Assembly: GCA_021776925.1 (NCBI GenBank)
Contig: JAJFFB010000071.1
Coordinates: forward strand, 31,278-95,277
Direction: 5' to 3'
DNA length: 64,000 bases
DNA from: Planctomycetota bacterium
Lineage (GTDB): Bacteria > Planctomycetota > UBA1135
The notes under the pieces were generated by a model, which did not search any database, was not told the DNA's origin, and worked only from the letters and a program-made list of their open reading frames with translations. Shown piece by piece: positions 17,503 through 26,520 of this stretch (its first letter is position 1; every line of letters begins with the position of its first letter). The position numbers and the translations under genes are program-made.

Positions 17503-20141
17503 GAAAGTCCCGCCTGCTCCGTCTGATCTGGGTCTACGCCGGAATCCTGGCGATCCTGATTGGTCGGCTGGTGCAGCTGCAGATCGTCGATCACGAGTTG
17601 TGGGCGGAACGCGCACGGCGTTCGCGCCTGGAAAAACGCACCATTCCGGCCGAGCGTGGCTCGATTCTGGATCGCAACGGCCAGGTCCTGGCCGAGGACC
17701 GGCGCTCTTACGACCTGATGTTTGAGTACCGTGCCTTCCGCCGCGGCCAGATCGCCGGACAGCTGTTCGAGGCCTTCGCGTTGATGGGCAGGCCGTGCGG
17801 CGGCTTGGATCAGTGCCAGGAACGCGCCGAGGAACTGGCCCAGGAATTCCTCTCCTGGAGGCCGGAGCAGCTGGAGCTTCTTGGCAGCCGCGCGCGCGGC
17901 GATTTGCTCTTTTACCTGCGCCGCCTCGGTGGCATTCCGGGGCGGCGATCGCAGGAACTGCGCGAATGGGCGAGCCAGGGCACGCAAGCCTTCGGCGAGG
18001 CCTTTCCCGGCGCGCAGGCGCGCTTCCTCGAGCAGCTGAAGCACGGCCGGCGGCGCCTGGACAGCCTTGAGCAGATCCTCGGCGCACGGCTCGAGGAGCC
18101 GCTGATGGTGACCCTGGAAGAAGAGCGGCGCCAGCTTGAGTGGACCATCCGCCAGCGCGCGCTGACCACCGCAGCCGCCAACGCGCTCGGGCTGAGTCGT
18201 GGCCTGGTCGGCGAACTGCTCAGCAGCGAGGGCGAGGCGGGCTTCGACCTGGACCACCAGGCGCGCCGTTACCTGGCCTTGAGCCGCCTGTCCCGGCGCT
18301 GGCAGTGGCCGGAAGGTCTCAGCGCTCTGGCCACCTTGTTGGTGGGCCGGGGCGACACGCCGATCGGCCTCGAGGATTTCGGCCGGCTGCTGCAGCAGGT
18401 CGAACAAAGCCAGCCCGAGGACGTGCGCGGACTGCGCCGCAACATGGCGGCCCAGGTTCACGCCGATCGCGTCGCGCGGTTGGTGCGGCGGGTGGATTTT
18501 GAAATCGTTGACCGCATCGGCCAGGATCCGGAGGGCTACGCCGGCCTGCTGGTCGAAGCCAACCCGGTGCGGGTCTATCCCGGCTCGATCGCCCCGCAAC
18601 TGGTCGGCCAGGTGCGCATGGCCGCCGAGGACGATTTGCGGGCCTTTCTCGACCAGCGCGACGAATTGCGCGAACTGGCGCGTCTGCTCGAACGCAGCCC
18701 CGAACAGGAGAAGCGCTATCGCGCGCTGCGCAGTCGCTTTTATCGCACCACCCTGCAACCCGGCGACACCCGCGGACTGTCCGGGATCGAGGCTTCCTTC
18801 CAATCGGTGCTCACGGGTGAGCGCGGCTTCCTGCGCACGCTGGCCGGCGGCGAAGAAGGCAACGCGCCGCGCGAACTCGAGTTCGTGGCGCCGCGTCGCG
18901 GTAGCGACGTGCGTTTGAGCCTTGACGCCCGGCTGGTGGGGGCGGCCGAAGGCGCCATCCTGCAGGCCTATCGCAACGCTCGCAACGAAGTCAAAGCGGA
19001 GCAGGCCAACGCTTTGGAACTGCTGAGGTCGCCCAAGGTCGGCTTCGCGCTGATCGATCTGCGGGACGGCAGCGTGCCGATGCTGGCGACCTGGCCGACC
19101 TACACCCACCAGGACCTTGCCGAGCACTACCAGGAACTGGTCGATGACCACGATGCCAATGTCTTCCGCCACCGCGCACTCGGCGGCGGATTCCGTGGTT
19201 ATCAGGTGCCCTATCCGGGCTCGACCTTCAAGGTTGTGGTTGCGGCCGAGGCCCTGGCGCGTGACCCGCAGGCGTGGAACGCCAAGGTCTATTGCGGCGG
19301 CAGCTACGTGCCGCCAGCCTTGGCCAACAGCCTTTCGGCGCGTGCCATGAAGTGCAACAACCACGCCTGGGGCGAGTTGGACATGCGCCGGGCGTTGAAG
19401 GTTTCGTGCAACACCTACTTCTACACCCTCGGTCAGAAGCTGGGCTGGGAGGCCCTGTGGACGCGCTCCACGGCGCTCGGCTTCGGCCGTCCGACCGGCC
19501 TGGAACTGGTCGCCGTGACCACGCGCACCTTGGGCGCGGGAATCGAGACCGAGGCGCCCGGGGACTCCGGCCTTCGCTACCGTGCCAGCGGAGCCAATGC
19601 CTTTCTGGTCGCCGGCGCCAACCATCTGAAGAGCCGCTTCGACGATTTCAACGCCTATACGCTGTCGCACTTCGGCATCGGCCAGGCGATCGTCACCGCC
19701 AGTCCCTTGCAGATGGCACGCTTCTACGGCTGGGTGGCGAGCGGTGATCTGCTGACTCCCCGGCTGGTGCTCGACGGCGGCGGGGCGGCGCCGGCGGTGC
19801 CGCCGGAGGCTGCGGTACCGCTCGATCCGTTGAGCAGGAAACGCCTGCACGAAGCCCTGCGGGCCGTAACCGAGGAAGTGGGCGGTACCGCCCACCATCC
19901 GGTCTACGCGCTGCAGGATTTCAAGGTGGCGGGCAAGACCGGCACCGCCCAACCCACCCTGATGCATCCGACCCACGCCTGGTTCGCGGGCTACTTCCCC
20001 TGGGACAATCCGCGTTATTCCTTCGCCATTCTGTGCGAGAACGTGGATCTGCACGGTGGCCAGGTTGCCGCCCTGGTACTGCACGAGTTCTTGCAATCGG
20101 AAGGGGTTCAAGCGATCCTGTTTGATGCGGGAGTCCAATGA
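17499..20141 (+). CDS. mrdA: Penicillin-binding protein 2 (elongasome transpeptidase), enlarged
   Basis: This class B transpeptidase cross-links peptidoglycan during elongation. It has an N-terminal anchor (LLRLIWVYAGILAILIGRLV) and the class B signature AERGSILDRNG (about 48-58). The C-terminal catalytic domain holds the three motifs: STFK (PYPGSTFKVVV), SCN (VSCNTYFYTLG) and KTGT (AGKTGTAQ). Length is 880 residues against about 600-650 usually; the excess, about 250 residues, is Arg/Leu/Glu-rich helical sequence in the pedestal region between the RGSILDRNG motif and the RVYPGSIAPQLVGQV segment. It overlaps mreD by 4 nt and is followed 1 nt later by a metalloprotease lipoprotein gene, with rodA after that. 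Confidence 0.93.
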   Translation: MRKSRLLRLIWVYAGILAILIGRLVQLQIVDHELWAERARRSRLEKRTIPAERGSILDRNGQVLAEDRRSYDLMFEYRAFRRGQIAGQLFEAFALMGRPCGGLDQCQERAEELAQEFLSWRPEQLELLGSRARGDLLFYLRRLGGIPGRRSQELREWASQGTQAFGEAFPGAQARFLEQLKHGRRRLDSLEQILGARLEEPLMVTLEEERRQLEWTIRQRALTTAAANALGLSRGLVGELLSSEGEAGFDLDHQARRYLALSRLSRRWQWPEGLSALATLLVGRGDTPIGLEDFGRLLQQVEQSQPEDVRGLRRNMAAQVHADRVARLVRRVDFEIVDRIGQDPEGYAGLLVEANPVRVYPGSIAPQLVGQVRMAAEDDLRAFLDQRDELRELARLLERSPEQEKRYRALRSRFYRTTLQPGDTRGLSGIEASFQSVLTGERGFLRTLAGGEEGNAPRELEFVAPRRGSDVRLSLDARLVGAAEGAILQAYRNARNEVKAEQANALELLRSPKVGFALIDLRDGSVPMLATWPTYTHQDLAEHYQELVDDHDANVFRHRALGGGFRGYQVPYPGSTFKVVVAAEALARDPQAWNAKVYCGGSYVPPALANSLSARAMKCNNHAWGELDMRRALKVSCNTYFYTLGQKLGWEALWTRSTALGFGRPTGLELVAVTTRTLGAGIETEAPGDSGLRYRASGANAFLVAGANHLKSRFDDFNAYTLSHFGIGQAIVTASPLQMARFYGWVASGDLLTPRLVLDGGGAAPAVPPEAAVPLDPLSRKRLHEALRAVTEEVGGTAHHPVYALQDFKVAGKTGTAQPTLMHPTHAWFAGYFPWDNPRYSFAILCENVDLHGGQVAALVLHEFLQSEGVQAILFDAGVQ

Positions 20142-20142
20142 A

Positions 20143-21951
20143 ATGAACGCCACTCGTCTCTCCCCTCTTTCTCCTCTGCCCCTGGCCGTGCTCGCTCTGG
20201 GCCTCGGCGCCTGTTTCGGGAGCAGCAGCGGCAACTCTTCGGGCGGCAACGGCAACAACGGCGGCGGGGGCAACGGCGATCCCGGTATCAGCCTCACGGT
20301 CAACGGCAACGCGTTGTCCTCCGGCGACACCCTGAGTGGATTCGCCGCCGGCGAAACGCGTTCGCTGGTCATTGCCAACACCAGTGCCAGCAACATCACC
20401 GTGCGGCCGGCATTCCTGAACGCTGGCGACGACCTTGACGTGCGCGACTTCGCGCTGGGTTTTGATTCTGATTTTGCTGCCGGTCCGGCGCAGCAATTCG
20501 ACAGCCCCTTGCAGGCGCGCCAGGAGGATCCGGTGTTTGGGCTGGTCGTCGAAGCCGATCCTGTTGCGCTCGCCGCGCTGGCGAATCTGGAGCGCGTGCT
20601 GGTGCACGACTTCGCGCTGCCGGATAGCGAAGATGTGGTCTTGGAATTGCAGCGGGTGCGCTTGCCGGTGGCCGCCGACGCCACCCTGGTGGTCGACGGC
20701 TTCGCCCTTCCGGGCGGTTGGGAACAGGCCCTCGCCGGCACTTCGGTATGGCGCGGCCGAGTGGTCGGCGACCCCGCATCCACGCTGTTCCTGTGCTTAT
20801 CACCACACGGCTGCCGCGGCTGGCTGCTGCGCGCCGACGACCTCTTTCATCTCGGCCCGCAAGTGGATCCCAGCGGCACCTGGCGCCTGGCGCGCTGGAC
20901 GCGCGAAAGCCGTCTGCTCGGCGCCGGCCTGCAGCCGCCGCGCGAAGCCCGGTGCAGTGCTCTGCCGATCCCGCCGCAAGGCCCTGGGGCCGCAAACGGC
21001 AACGGCGCTGCGCCCGGTGAACCGGATGCAGCGGGTGCGCCGCGGTTCCCGGCTCCCGGCGCTGACCCGGGCGGCGGCGCCGGTCAAGGCACTCAGAACG
21101 CCACCGGCAACGCCCTGGCGCGCATTGCTTACGAAAGCGACGAAGACTTCCTGGCGCTGTTCGGCGGCGATGTGGATGCCGCCGCGGTTTACGTCGCGCA
21201 ACTCGTTGCTGCGGTCGGGCACATGTACCAGAGCCAGGTGCAGACCGGGCTGGAGCTGGCCTACCTGGCGCTTTACGACGCCGGCCAAGACCCGTGGGTC
21301 ACCCCCGACGGACCCTCCCCCGACGCGGTCGACATGCTCGAAGAATTCCGCGATGCGTGGGCGGGAGGCTGGCCGGTCAACGCCGATGTGGCGACCATTC
21401 TGGTGGCCAGCTTCAGCGGCGGCGGGGTCGCCTACGTCGATTCCCTATGCCTCGATGCGTGGGCGTTCAGCGCCAGCACCGGCGTCACCGGGGCGATCGC
21501 CTGGAACAGCTTCGATTTCGTCTCGAGTCCTTTCTACTGGGACTTCATCGTCGCCTGCCACGAGATCGGGCACAACTTCGGGGCCAACCACACCCACGCC
21601 TACTGCCCTCCCTTTGACACCTGCGCGTCGTCGCCGCCCAATGGCAGCTGCTCGCACCTGAGCGACTGCGGCGGAACCACCAAGGGCACTCTGATGAGCT
21701 ATTGCCACACCTGTCCGCCGGGTCTGTTCCGCATCCTGCCGTCCTTCGAGCCCTACATCGCCAACGTCATGCGCGAGGGCGTGCGCAATGCGTGTTTCGG
21801 CGCCATCCAGCTTGGTCCTGGGGAACAGCTTGAGGTGGGTTTGCAATACCTGCCGCAGAAAAGCGGCAACTCCCAGGTCGAGATGCGCGTGTTCCACGCC
21901 GCCGCCAACGCCTCTTCGCCCTTCCGCCTGAACCTCGCAGGATCCAATTGA
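20143..21951 (+). CDS. Secreted metzincin-type zinc metalloprotease lipoprotein
   Basis: This is a zinc endopeptidase of the metzincin clan, M12-like. The 602-residue precursor has a lipoprotein signal ending LGAC (Cys24), a Gly/Asn/Ser-rich linker, a beta-rich pro-like region (about 45-330) and the catalytic domain. The zinc site HEIGHNFGANH spans 473-483, followed by a Cys-rich stretch and a Met-turn (TLMSYC). Cys pairs suggest extracytoplasmic disulfides. It lies 1 nt after mrdA, and its stop overlaps the rodA start (TTGA), so it is embedded in the elongation operon. A role in envelope processing is inferred from context only. An in-frame ATG 18 nt upstream is possible but overlaps mrdA. 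Confidence 0.88.
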   Translation: MNATRLSPLSPLPLAVLALGLGACFGSSSGNSSGGNGNNGGGGNGDPGISLTVNGNALSSGDTLSGFAAGETRSLVIANTSASNITVRPAFLNAGDDLDVRDFALGFDSDFAAGPAQQFDSPLQARQEDPVFGLVVEADPVALAALANLERVLVHDFALPDSEDVVLELQRVRLPVAADATLVVDGFALPGGWEQALAGTSVWRGRVVGDPASTLFLCLSPHGCRGWLLRADDLFHLGPQVDPSGTWRLARWTRESRLLGAGLQPPREARCSALPIPPQGPGAANGNGAAPGEPDAAGAPRFPAPGADPGGGAGQGTQNATGNALARIAYESDEDFLALFGGDVDAAAVYVAQLVAAVGHMYQSQVQTGLELAYLALYDAGQDPWVTPDGPSPDAVDMLEEFRDAWAGGWPVNADVATILVASFSGGGVAYVDSLCLDAWAFSASTGVTGAIAWNSFDFVSSPFYWDFIVACHEIGHNFGANHTHAYCPPFDTCASSPPNGSCSHLSDCGGTTKGTLMSYCHTCPPGLFRILPSFEPYIANVMREGVRNACFGAIQLGPGEQLEVGLQYLPQKSGNSQVEMRVFHAAANASSPFRLNLAGSN

Positions 21952-23105
21952 GGGCGGGCGGGCTGGCGCTGGGGATCCGCAACCCGGTCGGGCGCGTACT
22001 GCGTTTTCTCAAGCGCGGGGACTGGCCGCTGATCCCGGTGACCGCGCTGATTCTGCTCGCCGGTCTGATCATGCAATGGAGCATCGCCGGCGCCGAGGCC
22101 CTGCCCAGCGGACACATGATCCGCATGGCCGCCGTCGGCGTGTTCGCCGCTGCCGCCGCCACCGTTTCCGTGCGCCGCTGGCGCGCGCTGGCGTGGCCGT
22201 TCTACCTGGCGTGCGTGGCCGGGCTGGTCTACGTCCTGGTCGCCGGTGACAGCACCAACCACTCCAATCGTTGGGTGCGCCTCGGTGATTCCTTCAAATT
22301 GCAGCCGAGCGAATTCCTCAAGATCGCTCTGCTGCTGTTGCTGGCCAAGTTGTTCGCCGACCGGCCGCGGCCACGCGGCATGGGCGATCTGCTGCTACCG
22401 TTGAGTTTGTGTGCACTGCCGGCGTTCCTGATCCTGCTCGAACCCGACCTCGGCACCGCGCTGACCACTGCACCGACCTTCTTTGCCATGGCCTGGCTGG
22501 CCGGGACGCCTTGGAAGAGCCTGCGCTGGTTCATCCTGCTGCCGCTGCTGTTGGCGCCGTTCGCCTTCTGGTCGATCAAGGACTATCAGCGGGAACGCAT
22601 CGTTACCTGGTGGAAGCAGGACAATCTGAGTGAAGAAGAGATCGCCGACGCCGGCTACCACCTGTGGCACGCCAAGCTGGCGATTGGCGAGGGCGGCCTG
22701 ACCGGGCAGGGTTGGGGCAAGGGGCCGGAGAACCGGCTCGACCGTCTGCCCGAACGCCACAATGACTTCATCTTCCCGGTGGTGGCCGAGGAGTTTGGTT
22801 TCCTCGGCGCAGTGGGATTCTTGTTCTTGTACAGCCTGCTGCCGATCCTCGCCTGGACCCGGGCGATGCGTTATCGCGATCCCTTCACGCGCCTGGTGGT
22901 CGCCGGCATCGGCGTGCATTTCGCCGTCCACCTGGTGGTCAATGCGGGGGTGTCGTGCGGCGTCTGGCCGACCACCGGCCTGCCGCTGTTGATGGTTTCC
23001 TGGGGAGGCAGTTCGATGGCCGTCAGTGGCATGGCGCTGGGTCTGGCTCTCGCCGTCGGTGCCGCGCCGGCGCCGATGTTCAGCCGCCGTGCCTTCGAGG
23101 ACTGA
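21948..23105 (+). CDS. rodA: Peptidoglycan glycosyltransferase RodA
   Basis: RodA is the SEDS-family polymerase that extends glycan strands with PBP2. The 385-residue polytopic protein has about ten membrane helices. Family motifs are WVRLGDSFKLQPSEFLKIAL, LEPDLGTALT with the catalytic-region Asp, and the long loop AIGEGGLTGQGWGKGP followed by LPERHNDFIFPVVAEEFGF. The start is a TTG overlapping the metalloprotease stop (TTGA); there is no separate ribosome site, which fits coupling. It closes the mre operon. The spacing and order make function with MrdA almost certain. Confidence 0.95.
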   Translation: MRAGGLALGIRNPVGRVLRFLKRGDWPLIPVTALILLAGLIMQWSIAGAEALPSGHMIRMAAVGVFAAAAATVSVRRWRALAWPFYLACVAGLVYVLVAGDSTNHSNRWVRLGDSFKLQPSEFLKIALLLLLAKLFADRPRPRGMGDLLLPLSLCALPAFLILLEPDLGTALTTAPTFFAMAWLAGTPWKSLRWFILLPLLLAPFAFWSIKDYQRERIVTWWKQDNLSEEEIADAGYHLWHAKLAIGEGGLTGQGWGKGPENRLDRLPERHNDFIFPVVAEEFGFLGAVGFLFLYSLLPILAWTRAMRYRDPFTRLVVAGIGVHFAVHLVVNAGVSCGVWPTTGLPLLMVSWGGSSMAVSGMALGLALAVGAAPAPMFSRRAFED

Positions 23106-23137
23106 GCGGCCTCCACGCCGTGGGTTCCGGAGAGAGC

Positions 23138-23143
23138 TAGAAT
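23138..23143 (+). promoter_or_regulatory. TAGAAT -10-like box, 7 nt before the tdh ATG
   Basis: TAGAAT (five of six to consensus) is followed by CGAGAGG and the ATG. Initiation 7 nt downstream of a -10 would start the mRNA at the ATG. The same hexamer at nearly the same distance precedes kbl and trkA. No -35 is evident. Confidence 0.5.
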
Positions 23144-23150
23144 CGAGAGG

Positions 23151-24224
23151 ATGCGCGCCATCCAGATGGTCCGGGCGGAGGCGGGGGCGGTGGTCCTCGA
23201 GGAAGACCTCCCTCTTCCCACACCCGAGCAGGACGAGGTGCGGGTCAAGGTCGCGCATACCGCCATTTGCGGGACCGACCGCCACATCTACCACTGGGAC
23301 GATTCGATCTCGCACCTGGTGAACCCGCCGGTCATCATCGGCCACGAGTTCTGCGGTTACGTCGACGCACTGGGCAGCGCCGTCGTGGGCTGGGAAGAGG
23401 GGGACTATGTCTCTGCTGAAATGCATCTGGTGTGCGGCCAGTGCCGCGCCTGTCAGCGCGGCGACCATCACGTGTGCGTGAACACGCGCATCGCCGGTCT
23501 GCAGGCGCCGGGCTGTTTCGCCGAATACGTGGTGGTGCCGGCGCGCAATCTGGTGCGCCTCGACCCCAAGATCGTGCCCACCCACATCGGTGCCTTCCTC
23601 GACGCGCTCGGCAACGCCGTGCACACCGTTCAGGCGTCGACCTCGATCGCCGGCCGCCACGTGCTGCTCAGCGGTTATGGCGCGATCGGCGCGATGGCGG
23701 CCGCAGTGGTCGAATTCGAGGGGGCTGCCTCGCTGACCATTTCCGAGGTCGCCGAGCCCCACCTCGAGCGCGCACGGCGCTGGGCGGCGACGCGTTCCGA
23801 GCGCGTTCCGATCCGCATCGTCGATCCACGGCGTGACGGAGACACCCTGGAAACCATCCGTGCCGACACCGATGGAGGGGTCGACGTGGTGCTGGAGATG
23901 AGCGGAGCCCCGCCGGCGATCGAATTGGGCCTGGATGCGCTTTTCCCAGGCGGCGAGATGATGCTCCTCGGGATTCCCAAAGACCGCGACCTCCTCCTGC
24001 GTCGATTCTCGGAACAGATTATTTTCAAAGGCCTTACGCTCAAGGGTGTGGTCGGTCGGCGGGTCTTTTCCACTTGGGTGGAGATGCTCGGGCTGCTGGA
24101 ACGCGGTCTCGAACTGGAACACATCGTCACCCACCGCATGCCGATGGGCAGTTTCACCGAGGGAATCGGTCTCCTCGACCGGTGCGAGGCCCACAAGGTA
24201 GTCATGGACCCCTCCCAGGCCTGA
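23151..24224 (+). CDS. tdh: L-threonine 3-dehydrogenase (zinc type)
   Basis: Tdh oxidises L-threonine with NAD+ to 2-amino-3-ketobutyrate, the substrate of Kbl (encoded at 34429). The 357-residue medium-chain dehydrogenase carries the catalytic-zinc residues Cys40 (ICGTDRHIYHWDD) and His65 (IGHEF), and structural-zinc Cys95, 98, 101 and 109. It also has the Tdh-typical PGCFAEYVVVPA, FLDALGNAVHT, GYGAIGAMAAAV, EMSGAPPA and IIFKGLTLKGVVGR stretches, close to E. coli Tdh along its whole length. It is probably the start of its own transcript after rodA (45-bp gap). The flanking position of tdh and kbl around the heme genes is notable. Confidence 0.95.
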   Translation: MRAIQMVRAEAGAVVLEEDLPLPTPEQDEVRVKVAHTAICGTDRHIYHWDDSISHLVNPPVIIGHEFCGYVDALGSAVVGWEEGDYVSAEMHLVCGQCRACQRGDHHVCVNTRIAGLQAPGCFAEYVVVPARNLVRLDPKIVPTHIGAFLDALGNAVHTVQASTSIAGRHVLLSGYGAIGAMAAAVVEFEGAASLTISEVAEPHLERARRWAATRSERVPIRIVDPRRDGDTLETIRADTDGGVDVVLEMSGAPPAIELGLDALFPGGEMMLLGIPKDRDLLLRRFSEQIIFKGLTLKGVVGRRVFSTWVEMLGLLERGLELEHIVTHRMPMGSFTEGIGLLDRCEAHKVVMDPSQA

Positions 24225-24325
24225 TTTTTCCGCTTTCTCATCTTTTTTTCACCTTTGAGGCTGGTCTGTGACCCGCCGATGACACGCCCTCTGGGCCCGG
24301 GTTAACAATCCTCAACCCCGGACCC

Positions 24326-25594
24326 ATGGAACATTTCGGCATCATCGGCATCAGTCATCGGCGCACCTCGACAGAAGAGATCGGCAAGGTCTCGCGCGCC
24401 ATGGCCCTTTTGAGCGATCTACGCTCAAACCTGCAACTGGACGAGATGCTGGTTCTGCGAACCTGCAACCGAGTCGAGCTGTACTGGCGCACCGAGCAGG
24501 CCTGCCCGGCCGACGAGATGGTCGGTCGCCTGGCCGAGCTGATGTTCCCCGGCGACGCCGAAGGCCAGGAACTGGTCAACACCGCCGCCTTCTCCCTCAA
24601 CGGCGAGTCCGTCGCCAAGCACCTGTTCTCGGTGCTCGCCGGTATGGATTCGATCGTCGTCGGTGACGAGCAGATCACCGGCCAGTTCCGCGAGAGCCTG
24701 CGCAAGGCGCGCGAAAACGGCGACTGCGGCCCGCTGCTCGGTCTGCTCGGCGACGCGGCGCTGAAATTGTCCCGCCAGGTCCGGCGCGAGGTCGATTTCT
24801 CCAAGCTGCCGACCTCGATCGCCGAAGTCGCCGCCGCCAGCCTGCGGCGCAGCTTTCGCCAGCGCGAGCGCACCCGCGTGGTGCTGATCGGCGCCGGCGA
24901 CATGATCCGCATCACCGCCGCCCGCCTCAAGGGCTGGAAGGGTGCCGAGCTGATCTTCGTCAACCGCACCGCCGAAGCCGCCCACACCCTGGCGCAGCTG
25001 CACGGCGGCGAGGCGCTGTCGCTGGAGGATTTCCGCCAGGCGCCGGTCGACTTCGACGCCATGGTCATCGCCACCGGCGCCAAGTTGCCGGTGCTCGCCC
25101 CGCAGGATCTGGCCTCGCTGCCGGAGCGCGCAGAAGCGCGTCTGCTGCTCGATCTTGGTGTGCCGCAAGACCTCGACCCCAGCTTCGGGCTGACCCAGGG
25201 CTGGGATTACGTCGACGTCTTCAAGCTGGGCAAGGAAGTCGAAGCCAATGAGCGCGAAGTCGAGATGATCGGCCGCGGGGTCCGCCCGATCCTGCGCCGG
25301 GGTCTGCAGAACTTCCGCGAGAAGGTCTTCCAGCGCGCCATCGCGCCGCTGGCCAGCCAGCTGCGTTCTTCGGTGGAAGAGCGCGCCGATGTCGAGATGG
25401 GCCGCGCCCTGGCCGGCGGACTGTCCCACCTCAGTGCCGAAGACCGCGACGTCGTCGCCCGCCTGTGTCAGCGGGTGGCCGCGCAATCGGTTCAGATTCC
25501 GCTGTGGGCGTTGCGCAAATCCTTGCGCGACCTGCCGCTCGGCGACGCGTTGATCGGCCACCTGGGGGCCGAACCCGGCGTGGCTAATATCTGA
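24326..25594 (+). CDS. hemA: Glutamyl-tRNA reductase
   Basis: HemA reduces Glu-tRNA(Glu) to glutamate-1-semialdehyde with NADPH, the first committed step of C5-pathway tetrapyrrole synthesis. The 422-residue protein has the catalytic Cys47 in LRTCNRVELY, GMDSIVVGDEQITGQFR, an NADPH-binding Rossmann region with VLIGAGDM and FVNRTAEAA, and a C-terminal helical dimerisation domain. The start ATG is preceded by a 101-bp gap from tdh that is T-rich near its left end and shows no certain promoter. hemC begins 2 nt after its stop. Together with HemL this commits the organism to the C5 route. Confidence 0.96.
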   Translation: MEHFGIIGISHRRTSTEEIGKVSRAMALLSDLRSNLQLDEMLVLRTCNRVELYWRTEQACPADEMVGRLAELMFPGDAEGQELVNTAAFSLNGESVAKHLFSVLAGMDSIVVGDEQITGQFRESLRKARENGDCGPLLGLLGDAALKLSRQVRREVDFSKLPTSIAEVAAASLRRSFRQRERTRVVLIGAGDMIRITAARLKGWKGAELIFVNRTAEAAHTLAQLHGGEALSLEDFRQAPVDFDAMVIATGAKLPVLAPQDLASLPERAEARLLLDLGVPQDLDPSFGLTQGWDYVDVFKLGKEVEANEREVEMIGRGVRPILRRGLQNFREKVFQRAIAPLASQLRSSVEERADVEMGRALAGGLSHLSAEDRDVVARLCQRVAAQSVQIPLWALRKSLRDLPLGDALIGHLGAEPGVANI

Positions 25595-25596
25595 CC

Positions 25597-26520
25597 ATGT
25601 CTCCCCTACGGCTCGCCACCCGCGGCAGTGATCTGGCGCTGACCCAGTCCCGGTCCGTCGCCGCAGATCTGCTCGCCGCCACCGGCCTCGCGTCCGAACT
25701 GGTCATCGTCAAGACCATCGGCGACCAGATCCTCGATGTGCGCCTGGACGAAGTCGGCGGCGTCGGCCTGTTCACCAAGGAGGTGCAGCAGGCGCTGTTC
25801 GACGGCCGTGCCGATTACGCCGTGCATTCGCTCAAGGACCTGCCCGCCGAACAGGTCCAAGGTCTGTGCCGTGGTGCGGTGCCGCCGCGCCAGGACGCCC
25901 GCGACTGCTTCCTGATCCACCGGCGCGCGCTCGCTCCCGAGCGCCAGCCGCTGCCCTTGCGCGACGGCGCCGTGGTCGGAACTTCCGCCGCCCGCCGCCA
26001 GGCCCTGGTCGAGGACCTGCTGCCCGACGCCGAGGTCAAACTGCTGCGCGGCAACGTGCCGACGCGCATCGAAAAACTGCGCCAGGGCGAGTACGACGCG
26101 ATCATCCTCGCCTGCGCCGGGCTCAATCGCCTGAGCAGTGATCTCGAAGATTTCAAAGTGGTGAAGATGGATCACCACACCTGGCCCGGCGCGCCCGGGC
26201 AGGGCGCCCTGGCGATCGAGTGCCGCGCCGACGACGCCGCCACCCGCGAGGCCCTGGCGTATCTGCACGTCGAAGCCGACGCCGAACTGGTCGAGATCGA
26301 GCGCGGTCTGCTCCGCGCATTGGGGGGGGGGTGCAGCCTGCCTTTGGGCGCCAGCGCGCGACGCACCGAATCCGGGGTGGAATTGGTCGCCGCGCTGGGG
26401 CCCGCAGCCGAGACCGCGGCCAGCTCCCGTCTGCAACGCTGCCGGGTGGTAGGCTCCAGCGCCACCGCATTGGTGGCCGCCGCCCATCGCAGCCTGCTTG
26501 GTCAGGAGGCCATTCCATGA
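25597..26520 (+). CDS. hemC: Hydroxymethylbilane synthase
   Basis: HemC polymerises four porphobilinogens to hydroxymethylbilane using a dipyrromethane cofactor. The 307-residue protein has LRLATRGSDLALTQ at the N-terminus, VHSLKDLP, GTSAARRQA, LRGNVPTRIEKL, PGAPGQGALAIE and the cofactor-binding Cys246 in GGGCSLPLGA. The three Gly codons before that Cys are all GGG, giving a 10-G run (26322-26331). It starts 2 nt after hemA and overlaps hemD by ATGA. A TAATAT hexamer 6 nt before its ATG could be an internal promoter, but overlaps hemA codons. Confidence 0.97.
   Translation: MSPLRLATRGSDLALTQSRSVAADLLAATGLASELVIVKTIGDQILDVRLDEVGGVGLFTKEVQQALFDGRADYAVHSLKDLPAEQVQGLCRGAVPPRQDARDCFLIHRRALAPERQPLPLRDGAVVGTSAARRQALVEDLLPDAEVKLLRGNVPTRIEKLRQGEYDAIILACAGLNRLSSDLEDFKVVKMDHHTWPGAPGQGALAIECRADDAATREALAYLHVEADAELVEIERGLLRALGGGCSLPLGASARRTESGVELVAALGPAAETAASSRLQRCRVVGSSATALVAAAHRSLLGQEAIP

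Noticed and set aside
17379..20783. A 1134-codon open frame antisense to mrdA and the metalloprotease gene
   Set aside because: It mirrors the GC-rich codon pattern of real genes on the plus strand, is low-complexity (Arg/Ala/Gln-rich) and has no recognisable domain.
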